Source: Liolophura sinensis (lineage: Eukaryota > Mollusca > Polyplacophora > Chitonida > Chitonidae). Taken from it: a DNA stretch of 64,000 bases. The notes below the pieces were generated by a model, which did no database searches, was not told the DNA's origin, and saw nothing but the letters and a program-made list of their open reading frames with translations. Positions 9,690 to 21,244 of this stretch are shown here, in pieces. Positions within the stretch are counted from its first letter, which is position 1; every line of letters starts with the position of its first letter. The translations under genes were made by a program, and so were the position numbers. The stretch is taken from contig NC_088295.1 in the NCBI RefSeq assembly GCF_032854445.1, positions 2,501-66,500 on the forward strand. Reading direction: 5' to 3'.

Positions 9690-10800
9690 GGGTTTTGTTA
9701 CTTTACAACATAGGGGTGGGTTTGCATTTATGTAACTGGCACAAGAAGTTTTTTGACGACCGTTTGCTATTCTTCATCATGGATACGGCTTTTTCGGTAC
9801 TGACCTTTTACCACTTTAAACTTTTTTCCCGGCTTTTCGTTTTACAACATGGTGTTTTTCAACTTGATTGCAGGTTAGAATTTTACAACTTAAAACGGGG
9901 TTTTCCATAGTCTCGATTTGCAACTTCGGTCTTAATTCAATTTGGAATTTTCAATGCATGGTGATCAGTTGGTGTTTTTACACTTTAGAAGTAGGTTTTT
10001 CGGTATGGGTCTTAGCGGCTGTAGTCTTGTTAAATTTTGGCCTTCTTATTTGGTTTACTATTTAATATAAGCGTCATGTATAATAACATTTCACAACTTT
10101 GTAATGAGATGGCGGATAACAACATGGCGGTGGCATTTTACAACTTTGGCTTTTATAACTGTTTGTTATTTTCTTTTTACATGGTATTTTTCAACTTAAC
10201 AATGGGTTGGTAGACATAATAGTGGGCTGGCATTTCTTTCACATTTTGGAGGTGAGCATTGTTTGCGATATTTATAATAATCTTTATCCTTAATCCTTAT
10301 CCTTATCCTTATTACATGAGGGCGACATTTTACAACTTCAATTTTTTTTACCCTTTGTCACTTTTCAACTGGTACCAACTGATAAGCTGGTATTTTCCAA
10401 GTAATTTGAGGTTTAGAAGATTACCACATGCGGTTTTTTCTTTTTTTAACATAGCAGCAATTTGGTATTCTACAACATGGTGGTGGGTTTTACGATCCTG
10501 GTCTTTTACTGCTTTGGTCTTTCTTCTCGGTTTGTCATTTACCAACATTGCGTTTTACAACATGGAAGTGGCAGTTTACAACTTAGAATCTTTCAGAACG
10601 TTTGTCATTTTACAACACGGCTTAACTTAACAGAGGATCGGTAGATTGCGACATAATAGTGGATTGGCGGTTTTATCCTTTCTCAGCACAGCGGTAATTT
10701 AGTATTCTACGACACGGAGGTGGGTTTCACGATCTTTTACTGCTTTGGTTTTTCTACTCCGTTTGTCATTTATCAGCATTTTAGAACATAGAAGTATAAT
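9690..10800 (+). repeat. Long companion repeat (R2) block, diverged to fresh units
   Basis: The left part is diverged. From about 10,200 two clear R2 units follow (gggttggtagacataatag; gaggatcggtagattgcg). A short ccttat repeat lies at 10,283-10,312. Open frames such as 10,259-10,630 consist of repeat sequence and are not counted as genes. Confidence 0.55.
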
Positions 10801-11260
10801 TCACATGTAAGTTTGCAACCTACATATGGTATTTTACAATTTCTGTGTGGTGTAGCGTGTATGCGGTGTGCATGTTGGTTGTATAATACAGTACATAAAG
10901 GCAAATACTTTGAACGGTGCAATTTCTATGTGGTATTATACAACCGACATATGGTGTTTGACAACATATCTACCCGCAACTTGCATGTGAAATGATATAG
11001 CCCACATATGGAATTTTACAACTTATATGTGGTATTCTACAACCGGCATGTGGTATTTCACAACCTGTATGTGCTATTTTACCACCAACGTGTGTTATTT
11101 CACAACTTATATGTGGTATTATACAACCAACATATGGTAATTAACAACTTACATGTGGTATTGTACAACAAACATATATTATTTACAACTTATCTACCCG
11201 CAACTTCCATGTGGAATTTCACAACCCACTTATGGTATTTTAGATCTTATATCCGATGTA
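10801..11260 (+). repeat. 21-bp AT-rich tandem repeat array, segment 5
   Basis: This is the most regular stretch of the 21-bp family. It shows the 42-bp alternation of ttatatgtggtatt and ccaacatatggtaa types and the recurring phrase tatctacccgcaac. No gene is seen. Confidence 0.75.
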
Positions 11261-11309
11261 TTTAATTAAGCTGGGACATGCCAAAGAAAAATCGAACAGT
11301 ACAAAGAGT

Positions 11310-11815
11310 ACAAAAGTACTTATATGAGATATTATTCAACCACATGTAGTATTTTACAGCTTATATACGGTGTATTTAATGGAGTTGTAAAATATCGTGG
11401 GTATAGGTTTAAGAGTACTAATGAAACACTCCTAATACTCCAACTTATATGTGGTATTATCAAACCGATATGTGGTATTTTACAACTTATATGCGGTGTA
11501 CTTAATAACATTGTAAAATACCACATGTATAGGCTGAACAATACAAAGGCAAACACGTCAACACTAACACGTGGCATTATACAACCCAGATGTGGTATTT
11601 TACAACTTATATGCGGTGTTGTCAATTCAGGTGTGAAATGCTACATATAATTTGAATAGTACAAGCGGTAAACACGTCTAACACCCCATCTTATGTGTGG
11701 CTTTATACAACTGGCATGTGGTATTTTACAACTTGTATGCAGTGTATTTAATAAAATTTTGAAATACCACATGTAAGTAGAACTGTACTGGTGGTAGACA
11801 CATTTAACATCATAG
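11310..11815 (+). repeat. About 124-bp higher-order repeat, four units, each with a hairpin
   Basis: Units begin near 11,316, 11,440, 11,567 and 11,690. Each holds direct 21-bp monomers and then an inverted one. In the best unit, 11,470-11,485 (atgtggtattttacaa) and 11,511-11,526 (ttgtaaaataccacat) are perfect 16-bp inverted arms with a 25-nt loop. The inverted motif plus its flank returns alone at about 12,480-12,530. Confidence 0.65.
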
Positions 11816-12033
11816 CAAATATGTGGTACTTTACAACCAATGTATAGCAGGCCATATTCTCAGGGAATCGTATTAGCATAAGTAGTAAAATACCGTATGT
11901 TGGTTGAAAAATACCACCCATGTTGTAAAATTCCATATCTAAGCTGTAAGCATACCATTTTTTTTGTCCTTACGACATAGTTAAGGTATTTCCAACATGT
12001 GTCTTGAATTTTAGAACATATATTGGCTAGGCT

Positions 12034-12078
12034 ATAACCCTAACCTTAGCCGTAACCCCATAACCCTAACCCTAACTG
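12034..12078 (-). repeat. Short interstitial telomere-like repeat
   Basis: The plus strand carries ccctaa and close variants (aaccctaaccttagcc, ccataaccctaaccctaac), that is, TTAGGG on the minus strand, the usual animal telomere unit. It is only about 45 bp long and degenerate. Confidence 0.6.
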
Positions 12079-12528
12079 TAATTTTCATCATGAGTGGAGT
12101 TCCACTCTATCATCCGGCAGCAGATATGATAGGATGTATAAAAATATTTTGATAGGAGTTATACATGACTGTTGTTAGAAATCTTAAATGCAGCCTCGCT
12201 CTGGCAAGTATAACAGCCATTAAGTAGATTCACAATTAGCCCAACGATCAGATGGAAAATTTTCATGGTGCAATCTAAGCCTTGTTGAAGACCAGTTTCA
12301 TCTTTTTTCATCGACACCATTTACCCGTGAAACATTGGGCAAATAGAATTTCGCATAGCTTTGTTCTACTCATGACAAGTCAATGGACTGGCTAAGTTCT
12401 GTTGTCTATATCTAGAGCTTCGCACTAAAATCCAAGAGTCGCTTGCTGTCAGCAATGTGTAAACTATTACTTAATAAAGTCCACTTAATAAAGTTGTAAA
12501 ATACCACATGTATAGGATTAAACAGTAC
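12079..12528. other. No gene recognised
   Basis: This is unique-looking AT-rich sequence with stops in all frames. Near its right end it carries the repeat phrase ttgtaaaataccacatgta. Confidence 0.6.
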
Positions 12529-13744
12529 TAGGGCGGCACCAAATTGTACTGGTTTTAATGTTCATATTCCTCGTGAAATATTTGCTAATTGGGTTGAATG
12601 CGCTTTCTTTTCACGAGTTTCTTGGTCGGAGAATGCTTCTTAAGGAACATAAATCGCAGAACTGTTGCATTCGCATTTTGATGCAACAGTGACCATACCA
12701 CGTCTGAGTGCTGATGAACGTCAAAGAGTAATCTACAACATTGAGGCAGGTTGGAACGTTTCACGTGTCGCCAGGCATTATGGTACTCTCTAGTCCACCA
12801 TAAACATACTGCTTGACCGCTACCAACGTTAATGACCGTGCTCAGAATGGACGACCTCGTGTGACGTTAAACCATCAAGACCGCTTCATTGTCAATTCAT
12901 TGTCAAGGAACCGGAATTAGTTCCTGCAAGCAGCCACTACAGCTCGAAACACAACTGAAACAAGGAACCGACCTATCATCACCAATACTGTACGTCGCCA
13001 ACTCAACGACGCGAGTTTGCTTTGCCGTCGACCTTATGTTGTTTCACGTTTGACTTCATGTCACAGACGCCCTCGACTTAACTGAACCGCAGGTCATCGG
13101 AACTGGTGAAATAGCAATGGCAGAATATCGTCTTTTCGGATGAAAGTCGATTTTGTGAGGGTATGGCGACGTAGAGGTGAAAGGTTCAGTGATCCATGTG
13201 TATTTGGAGAACGACTGTTGGGGGGGGGGGGGGGCTTCCGTCATGATTTGGTGGGGGGGGGGGGGAACAATCAGCTGGGGACGTCACATTCCGCCAGAGA
13301 TCGTCCAAAACAGGGACAGGGACGTTCCATTTTTTGCTCAAAGACGTAATGTTGTTCTACAGCAGGATAATGCACGCGCACATACCGCACGATTGACACA
13401 GACATTTCTACTGATTTTAAGTCCGGATTTAAATCCTATCGAGCACCTGTGTGACGAAATTGAACGCCGCATTCGCGATAAACTCCTGAAGCCACTTACC
13501 TTGCAACAACTGCAACAAAGCGTCGTTGACACTTACAATAACATTCCTCGGAGGTTCATCCGAAGTCTCCTCAACAGCATGGGTAGAAGTTGTGCTGTTG
13601 TTGATGACGCTAAAGGGGTCACATCTGTTGTTGACGGTAATTTTTATTCCATCAGACAAAAAATTTCCAAAAGACGTGGATATTGAGCCAAATTAAATGA
13701 GTCCATTTCCAATTCTTTAGAAGAATCTGCACGATATCATCTTT
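12529..13744 (+). pseudogene. Decayed Tc1-like element with transposase remnant (copy 5)
   Basis: The N-terminal helix-turn-helix region is readable from about 12,706 (PRLSADERQRVIYNIEAGWN, then SRVARHYGTL) with stops and frameshifts. The GRPRVT linker, the RRPYVVSRL region and SDESRF-like coding follow. The C-terminal half is open from 13,177 to 13,683: SVMIW, then QQDNARAHTARLTQTFL, and LSPDLNPIEHLCDEIERRIRD with the terminal Glu. The conserved pair of glycine runs is encoded by G tracts of 15 bases (13,220-13,234) and 13 bases (13,253-13,265). This suggests slippage expansion. The outer limits come from comparison with the deleted relative at 22,880-23,292. No clean inverted ends were found. 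Confidence 0.8.
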
Positions 13745-15091
13745 TAATTTACAACTTAGTAAATGTCTTTCCGTTTTTAATTGTAATGTTTTTAAAAGTC
13801 GGGCAAGAAGCTTTATACCACATTTTCTCTTAACATTGTAACGTTTAATTGTTGGAGAGCTGTACGGTATTTTGCAACTTATAGTCTATCAGTCATACTC
13901 GCTACCAAAATTGCTTCAGTCAGTCATACCTAACAACACAAGCTTTAGACATGGATAAGATATTAGTTCATATCCTTGCTAGGAAAATGAAGTTAGAACA
14001 CTTTTTCTAATTCATAATGTAAAAGTACATAAGCTTGGTTTCGACCGCAAAAACCACTTCCCTCCTGTGAAATCATAATTATTCAAAAAAAAACCCCAAA
14101 AAAACAGTGGTTTGCTGGGTATTGGGCGGAGTAAAATTTATTTTGAAGGACACCACTTACCTTAACTGATGTCGGCTGTACTGTAAACCCTCTTCTGACA
14201 ATGTCATATTTGAAATCGTTTGTACAGTTTAATATAATATAACCTTAATAAATGAATTTTATTATATCTACTGTAGTATATGATCTCACGGCAGTATAGT
14301 TGTAGAGGTAAATATTAGGAAATTCAAACAGACTAGATATTCTCAGGGAAAGCTGTGTAGGCTGTGTTAAAGTATGAAATTTGTTCTCACAGCTGGTAAG
14401 TGCTTTATATGTCATTGTAAAATAAATTACTATCCACGTCAATTGTCCATCATGCAACTTGTTTTTGAGTAATTATGGCGTCACCTGAGGCAATGAGTTC
14501 TTGGTGTCGAAACTAAGCTGATGGAGATTAACATTGTGAATAAGAAAAGTATTGTAACTGCAATTTCTTTGTAATAACATGTAGTATAGTATAGTATAGC
14601 ATAATTGTCGGTTTGTAGAGTGTTGAGCTGTGTCGCACCAAAATAGACCAGTGGGTGCGTTGAATTTTTCCCGCTCAGATTTCCTTCACTTCCGTGTGGC
14701 GTCCTCCAACAAGTGACGAAGTGGGGCGTTGGCTTGTAAAGTTGGGTTGAGCAGCTACATCGCGCCAAGACTGACCAGTGGGTGAGGTGTTGGCACGCGA
14801 ATTTCGTTGATAAAAACAAATACAGGTGTGAGGAGCAGTGAAGTGGCAAGCTACTACCGCTATAATACCTGCCTACGCAACACCTGACCGTGCTCTCCAA
14901 GACGTTGCCATTATGAAATAGCGTGCTGGTTAAATTCTAAAACTTACCTTGTTTCTTGTTTCAGTCAATCAGATACGGATACTGATATTGATACAGAAAA
15001 GCATACCGATTCGTATTAGATTGTGGTCCAAAATAAAAAGTTTGTTGTAATACATATCACTGGGCACAAAATAAAGCCTAATGGTATCTAA
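13745..15091. other. No gene recognised; AT-rich, minor repeats
   Basis: Bases 13,745-13,880 resemble the AT-rich repeats at 21,240-21,600 (ttacaacttagtaaatgtc). Bases 14,465-14,515 share gcaatgagttct-like sequence with 33,190-33,265. A roughly 130-bp spaced pair of gaccagtgggtg segments lies at 14,640-14,800. The open frame of 139 codons on the minus strand (14,481-14,900) has no recognisable motif. Confidence 0.5.
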
Positions 15092-16608
15092 ACTAGTGCT
15101 CAAAAGAAAGTATACAGCTGTTTGATCAGACATCAAATAAAAACGGAAAGAAATATATTTGAAATTATTTTTAATTCCATAAGAATATTCCATTTCACCT
15201 GAAACGTCCATACATACAGTTCATTAAATGGTGAAGGTTTGGTTTGATGGTCAGTCAAAGAGATGTGGTGTCAACAGAACATTTACACATTTGCAAAGTT
15301 CAAATGAAGCATTTTTCCCTCTGGAAATGTCATTCAATTCATGCTCAGTAGCGAGTGTGGCCTTCATTGGCATTGATGCAGGCCACAACACGTCGCCGCA
15401 TTGATGACGTCAGGCGTCATTCTTGTTGGAGACACTCTTCCAGCTGTTGAACGGTCACAGGTGGCACTGGCAGTCTTCTGACTTGTCTGCCCAGGTGGTC
15501 CCACAAGTGCTCAATTGGATTGAGGTCGGGTGAACATGCCGGCCATGGTAAGAGATCGATCTTGGCGTTCTGTAGAAAGTTGTTCGTCAATCTTGCAGTA
15601 TGAGGTCTTGCATTATCATGCTGGTACAACATTCCTCTTTGCTGTACAGTTAGTGGATGAATGGCATTACAACCGGTCGTAAAACTTCATCCGTGTATCT
15701 GCGAGCATTGAGGTTCCCATAAATCACCACCAGCCTCGTCTTCAGATCGCCGCAGATGCCTCCCCACACCATCACACTACCACCTCCAAACGCTCGAACT
15801 TGCTGAATGCAATTTGGCACCAAACGTTCTCTTACACGCCTGTATACCCTAGCCCGACCTTCATTTTTGTACACGCAAAACCTGCTCTCGTCGGAGAACA
15901 TTACCCGTGCCCATTCACGCCTCTGCCAGCGTAGAACGCGCCTGGCCCATATCAGCCGACGACGTTGACTTTGAGGCGTCAGATAAACTCCACAATACGG
16001 TCGACGTGCCCTAATACCGTGTTGACGTAGTCGACGGTAGACTGTGTGCCGACTAATCGGGTACCCTAATGCCGTCGCCGCCGTTGACGTTGCCGTTACG
16101 TTCCGATTGCGGAGGTGAATGGTCCGGATGTGTCGATCTTCAGCGGGGGTGGTGACGCGTGGTCCACCGCTCCTAGACCTGTCGGATGTAACGCCTGTCT
16201 GCCGGAGTCGCTGCATAAGTCTGACGATAGTTGCTCTTGTGCAACCAAAGGTTCTGGCAATGGCGGCGTTGGTCGCTCCTTGCTGGGCCATGCCGACAGC
16301 TCTCTCTCGCTCAACTTGGCTCAAACGTGGCATACCTCTGGTGTTTTTCTGACGACTGTGTTCCTAACGTTTCCCGTCGACTCATTTATACCGCCAAAAT
16401 GCACGTTTATGTTGTGTTACACGTGGAAGGGCCATTTTTCGATTTTATGCTAAGTTTAGGCAAATCCTGCTTTGTTGGGCCAGTTTGTTCCCTGGATGGA
16501 TCGGCGTTTACACGGGTAATAGGGCTCATCATGGATAATTTCTCAATTTTTTACTTTGCGCGATTTTTATGTATTTGTTTTGGTGCATACTTTCTTTTGA
16601 GCACTAGT
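15092..16608 (-). mobile_element. Tc1-like DNA transposon, copy 3 (distinct subfamily)
   Basis: Perfect 22-bp inverted ends actagtgctcaaaagaaag.. lie at 15,092-15,113 and 16,587-16,608, with TA just outside. The element is 1,517 bp. Its ends and transposase differ clearly from copies 1, 2 and 4, so it is a separate invasion. Confidence 0.9.
15345..16333 (-). pseudogene. Tc1-family transposase, one frameshift and one stop (copy 3)
   Basis: The protein starts MPRLSQVERERAVGMAQQGA at 16,333. It has the two helix-turn-helix units (AAIARTFGCTRATIVRLMQR; ISRHTVYRRLRQHG), then WARVMFSDESRF with the first Asp, GGGSVMVWGGI, HDNARPHTARLTNNFL with the second Asp, and SPDLNPIEHLWDHL with the terminal acidic residue of the DDE set. 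A one-base shift lies near 15,645-15,655, between VMPFIH and the next segment. A TGA at 15,417-15,419 stands where related proteins have Trp (QQE-W-R). After it the frame stays open to GHTRY and the stop at 15,345-15,347. Full length would be about 330 residues. Confidence 0.88.
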
Positions 16609-16863
16609 ATATATCAGCATTGGCGTTCATCCTCGTTATTGAGTCTACAAAGCTCACTTATGATAATATGAACTACGAGAAGTTTATTTCGGTCCTTCAG
16701 CTTTAGAACCTAATAACACAATCCATTTCACCAAAATGCATGATGATTTGAAATGAAGTAAATAAATCCATCAACAATACTGTAGCCACGTGGTAAAGAC
16801 TTTTGTCTTGACATTGCTGCTACAACACATGTTATACACCAGCTCTTAATAGGTATACTGAAA

Positions 16864-18359
16864 TACACTCTTCCAAAAAAGAAACACAAAACCCAAACGT
16901 CAATGTAAATTTGATGTTATTCAAGGGCGTGTATATCGGCGGAAAACAAAGATACATGAATGAAATTTTGTGGAGCAATACATTGCTATGTTGGCCATAT
17001 TTCATGAGAATAACAGTCATCACAGTCATTACTGCTGTCCACCAGGTGGTGTTGAAGTCAGTACCTCTTATGACCACCTCCAGCTGCTACCATTGCCCGA
17101 CACCTCCTGGGTACAGATCAAATCAGTCGTTGGATGTTTTGTTGTGGAATCCTTCTCCATTCATCCTGCAGCATGTGGAACAACTGTTGAAGATTCTGTG
17201 GTGGAATACGACGTTGACGCACCCGTCTGTCGATCTGATCCCAAAGGTGTTCGATTGGGTTTACATCCGGGGATTTGGAGGGCCAGGGAAGGGTATTGAT
17301 GTTGTTATTGGCCAGGTAGTCCACGGTGGCACGTGCTGTGTGGGGCCTGCCGTTGTCCTGTTGGAAGAGCTGCCGTTGAAGGTCAACAAGGCAAAGGACG
17401 TGCGGGCGGAGAATCTGGTGGATGTATCGATTGGCCGTCAGATTGCCTTGGACAAGCACAAGCTCCGATCTGCGGGTGTATGGGATCGCTCCCCACACCA
17501 TAACACTCCCTCCACCGAATCTGTCCACCTGTCTGATGCAGTGAGGAGCAAAACGTTCATGACGTCGTCTGTAGAAACGGTCTCTACCATCACGTCGCCT
17601 GAGGAGATATGCGCCTCCAGTTTGCCAGGTTCCATGGCAGCACCATCTCACTCGTCGACGTCGATGTAGTCGTTTCAAGGATGGGGCAACTTTTGGACGT
17701 TTGGCACGTATTCCTACTTCTCGGAGACGGTTCCTGATTGTCTGATCGGACACTGTTCGGGCTCCAAACTGTTCTTGTGCTGTGTCCCGGGCGGCACGAT
17801 GGCGGTCACCTAGTTGGGTTACCCGGATATACCGATCTACCGGCAGGTGTGGTCATTCTAGGTCGTCCTGATCTTGGACGGTCATTTGTCAAATTTGTTT
17901 GACGAAATCGATCCCACAACCGAGTTATTGTGCTGGGATGAACGTTGAAGATCCTTGCCATCTCACTCTTTGATTCGCCAGCTTGCAATCGTCCAATTGC
18001 CTGATTTCGGTCGGCAGCGTTGAGACGTCCCAATTTCGTGTACAACACTTGCAAAGATATTGGATAAAATTGTGAGATTCGTTTGGGTCTTTTATAGTCA
18101 CATGCTGTACTCATGTTTTGCACGTGACAAACAATCATTGTGCCTGAACTTCGTTCTGCACGACATCAACGCACACCATTACAATTCTAATTGATAAAAC
18201 CGTTCAAAATCATTTTGGTTGCGTTTGGTCAAGGATGATCTTCTAAAACATTCCAGTAACAATGTGGAACCCTACAAAACTGTTTGAGTTAAAATATGTG
18301 TACAAAATTGTAAGTATCATTTCTGAATTTCATTTTGCGTTTCTTTTTTGAAGAGTGTA
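16864..18359 (-). mobile_element. Tc1-like DNA transposon, copy 4
   Basis: Inverted ends start tacactcttccaaaaaag (16,864) and end cttttttgaagagtgta (18,359). They share the ccaaaaaa-gaaac core with copies 1 and 2, so it is an older relative of the same subfamily. The element is about 1.5 kb. Bases 16,609-16,863 between copies 3 and 4 hold nothing I recognise. Confidence 0.88.
17058..18033 (-). pseudogene. Tc1-family transposase, multiply broken (copy 4)
   Basis: The expected start codon reads TTG (18,031-18,033) before GRLNAADRNQAIGRLQAGES. The helix-turn-helix region SEMARIFNVHPSTITRL is intact. A frameshift near 17,800 follows GRPRMTTPA. The second frame carries SDQTIRNRLREVGIRAKRPK, then a region where the conserved FSDESRF is lost. 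It continues with GGGSVMVWGAI, FQQDNGRPHTARATVDYL and SPDVNPIEHLWDQIDRR with the terminal acidic residue. A TGA after IQRLI (ORF end 17,118) again looks like CGA to TGA. The frame then continues to HKRY and a stop at 17,058-17,060. Confidence 0.85.
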
Positions 18360-19224
18360 GTAGCCCGCCGCTCGCCTCAAACATTCTGGTTTAGATGGAA
18401 ATTCAGTCTTGTGTTTGCCTTCATCTATATTCATACAACCGATGTGGTGTGGCTTAGAAGCGTTATAGATATGGATTGTGCTGTGAATTGCCTCAACGTC
18501 AATATTTCTGAACAAAGGTTTGCCATAACCGTGAGTATTAAACGTGAGTATTAAACGACGAAAAGCATACAGCGCTGTTCAGCATCGATTTGGGATAGTG
18601 TTTGTGATGCATCATGTCTTGGTCCATACTCACGCAAACTGAAGGGAATTTATATTTCTGTAAATTGTTTAATTCTCATCTCAGAAACGCAAGTGTAACA
18701 TAAATGAAGTGCTTTCGCTGTAACCATTCACTTTATCTAAAGGAATATGGAAAAAGCAGCGACACTGAAACAAATCCATGTGTTTGGGGAGAAAAACCTA
18801 TCCTAAAATAACCATTACAAAAACATTCTGTGACAAACATCCGGTATTAACCTTTGAAGTGCATATCTCCATAAAACAACCGCAAAACACGTTCTATCCA
18901 TAACTGAGCATACGTGAATATGCCGTCCCCAGTTAATTGTAAAACTAGGGTTCGAAGTTGTATTCTGCTTGAGTTCCTTCGGCAGAATCTTTTAGGCAGT
19001 TGTAAACAGCTTTGAACTAACATTTTGGTCACGTGATCAACAGTTATGCGTCATGTGGGTCACTTACGCTGGGAATAACTTGGGACAACTGACTGGTGAC
19101 ATGTAGAATGCCTTATTCAAAATCTTCGGTCTCAGAACAGGGTTCCCTGACAGGGGCAGAAAGCAAAGTCTATGTGAACAACTGAGTGCCTGCTAAAAAC
19201 AATTATTGAATAGAAAAAGTATGT
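18360..19224. other. No gene recognised
   Basis: This is AT-rich sequence with only short, unconvincing open frames and no repeat structure that I can define. Confidence 0.5.
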
Positions 19225-19390
19225 TAGTGACCCAGGAGCCTCTGATCAATGCAGTCGCTGTGAGTTCTGGTAAAACTCATGCTGGCTTCCTTTCGGGCCA
19301 CACGTTGGAAGGTCTGCCAGCAATGTGTGGATGACCGTGGGTTGCGTGGTAATCTATACGACCGAATACGATACCTGAGGGGACAGACAA
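19225..19390 (+). mobile_element. SINE fragment, 3' end missing
   Basis: Sense-strand SINE sequence: gacccaggagcctctgatca, gtgagttctgg, ctcatgctggcttcc, ggaaggtctgccagcaa and gatgaccgtgggtt align in order with the family core. The tRNA-like head is lost upstream and the tail is absent. The 141-codon frame starting at 19,279 is partly SINE and is not counted as a gene. Confidence 0.7.
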
Positions 19391-20580
19391 CAAAGCTTAT
19401 GCAGCTATATGAACAGCTATGTGTCTACACTAAACATCCCCCAGCATTAAGCTTAAACGAGGAAAACATGGTGAAAAATCAGATGAAAGAGCGTCAAAAC
19501 GTTTTTGCAAATATGATCTTTAACATTTTTTTTCAGGAGAAAATGGTATTTGAAAACCTGTTTCTGGGGGGGGGATTTGGGACCAAGTTTTGGTATTTAT
19601 CGTTGTTGCATAATAATGTTCTAAATAAGGATGTGATGCTTGTCTTATCAATCTATTTAAATGTAAATTTGTTGTTTACATTGAAACATATGCATTTACC
19701 CTAAATAATTTATAATATTTATGAACATATTAAAAATATAAATATGATCCAAATTGAGGTCAAATACATGGGTTAGCTAAAAAGAACAAATTCCCAAATA
19801 CCCACCATACTAAAATTATTTTTAAGGGTCTTTTTCTCTTTAAGGTAAAATCGGATTAAATATTGAAGACCACATTTAGGAATAACTGTTCGCACTGTTT
19901 CAGTCGAACTTTGTCATCTTTTTTTGTTTTCTCCACCTTTGAACATTCAGCTAAGCACTGAAACATAACCAATATATTAGCATCCAGATACACAAGTCAA
20001 GTGTGTCCAAAAATTATGAATATAAAAAAACCCTTCATGTAACATGGCACAAAACTGTTGCCTCCAGGACCTAAACATTTCATGTACTACGGCGCAAAAC
20101 TAGATCTTTTAATCAACATTAGTCAAACGTATCAACACTGGTAAGAGATGAATGTTCAAAATGGAAAGGTGACATAAGATAGTATAAAAAACCAACAGGG
20201 ATAAAAAACCAACAGCGTTTTGCAAGTCAAGAATGAGCCTAGCACAATGTAAATGCGTAAAAAGCCACTTTCCTTGTATCTAAGTGAAATAAATAAATCT
20301 GTTAAATGAATAAGATAAGTTTTGACATAAATATGCATAGTAACAATTTCCTTTTTTCGTGCGGTTTACAATACAAAAGATGTCTGTAAAATATGATTCC
20401 TTCCAACAGAAGGAAACATAAAGATGTGTGAAACATGTATTTTCTTTTCCCGAATTTAAGTCGGCACAGTCATTGATTAGGCATACTGGAGTAAACATGG
20501 GCTGTCTAACAAGAAGCCTGTCCATTGATGATACTGACATACCAGAGTATAAAAATGAGAAGCATGAGCAATTGAATTCT
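19391..20580. other. No gene recognised
   Basis: AT-rich sequence. A short imperfect direct repeat (ataaaaaaccaacag) lies near 20,184-20,215. No convincing coding sequence is seen. Confidence 0.5.
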
Positions 20581-20582
20581 TA

Positions 20583-20768
20583 CTTATTTATTTGATTGGT
20601 GTTTTATACGCCGTACTCAAAAATATTTCGCTTATACAACGGTGGCCAACATTATGGTCGTGGATTTCTCCCGGGCTCTGCCCGGTTTCCTCTCACCATA
20701 AATCTGGCAGCCGTTGTATAAGTAAAATGTTTTTGAAAACGGCGTTAAACCATCCAAATACATAAATG
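20583..20768. mobile_element. Two SINE 3' ends joined head to head
   Basis: The left part (20,583-20,655) is the SINE tail on the minus strand: ttgattggtgttttatacg, then tcgcttatacaacggtggcc. The right part (20,660-20,768) is the same tail on the plus strand: gtttcctctcaccataaat, then cagccgttgtataagtaaaa. Together they make an imperfect palindrome with arms of about 70 bp. Confidence 0.8.
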
Positions 20769-21054
20769 GAAAAAAAGGCACAGACATGAATCTATGAAAT
20801 TATCATGATACTTTGAGTGGAATAACGGAAACATCCATGGTTAGGAGTAAAGAAGCTCCAAAGATATTGTCAGGTTTGATAGCCTTTATGTGAGTCGTCA
20901 CCAAACAGTACAAGTACAAGAAAATACGTGTTTACACCTCCCAAAAAAAAAAAATAGTAAAATTCAAAGGGTCATTACTTGTGGGTGCAGAAATGGGTGC
21001 GGAAATAGGGAAGGCATTCAAAGGCTATCCACACAATCGCTGTAGCAGCGGAAT

Positions 21055-21240
21055 AGCACTGAGGAACGGGAGCGTGCCATTCCCTTGCTTGAAGATGGCC
21101 TGACAACAAGGGCCAAAGCAGCAAGGTTTGATTGTCAGCACAATACGATTACAGGACTGAACCATCGATTTCAGTAGATGTGATGTACCACAGACTGACA
21201 ACGACCAGGGAAATCATGTGTGACAAGTGGATGAAGGACA
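21055..21240 (+). pseudogene. Remnant of a Tc1-like transposase DNA-binding region
   Basis: The sequence translates as ERERAIPLLEDGLTTRAKAA, then RFDCQHNTITGLNHRFQ, the pattern of the first helix-turn-helix of Tc1 transposases. The open stretch then dies. No catalytic part and no inverted ends were found. Confidence 0.55.
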
Positions 21241-21244
21241 AATC

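Noticed and set aside
14481-14900. A 139-codon minus-strand frame
   Set aside because: It has no motif, has unusual composition (many Cys, Thr and His) and no splice or promoter context.
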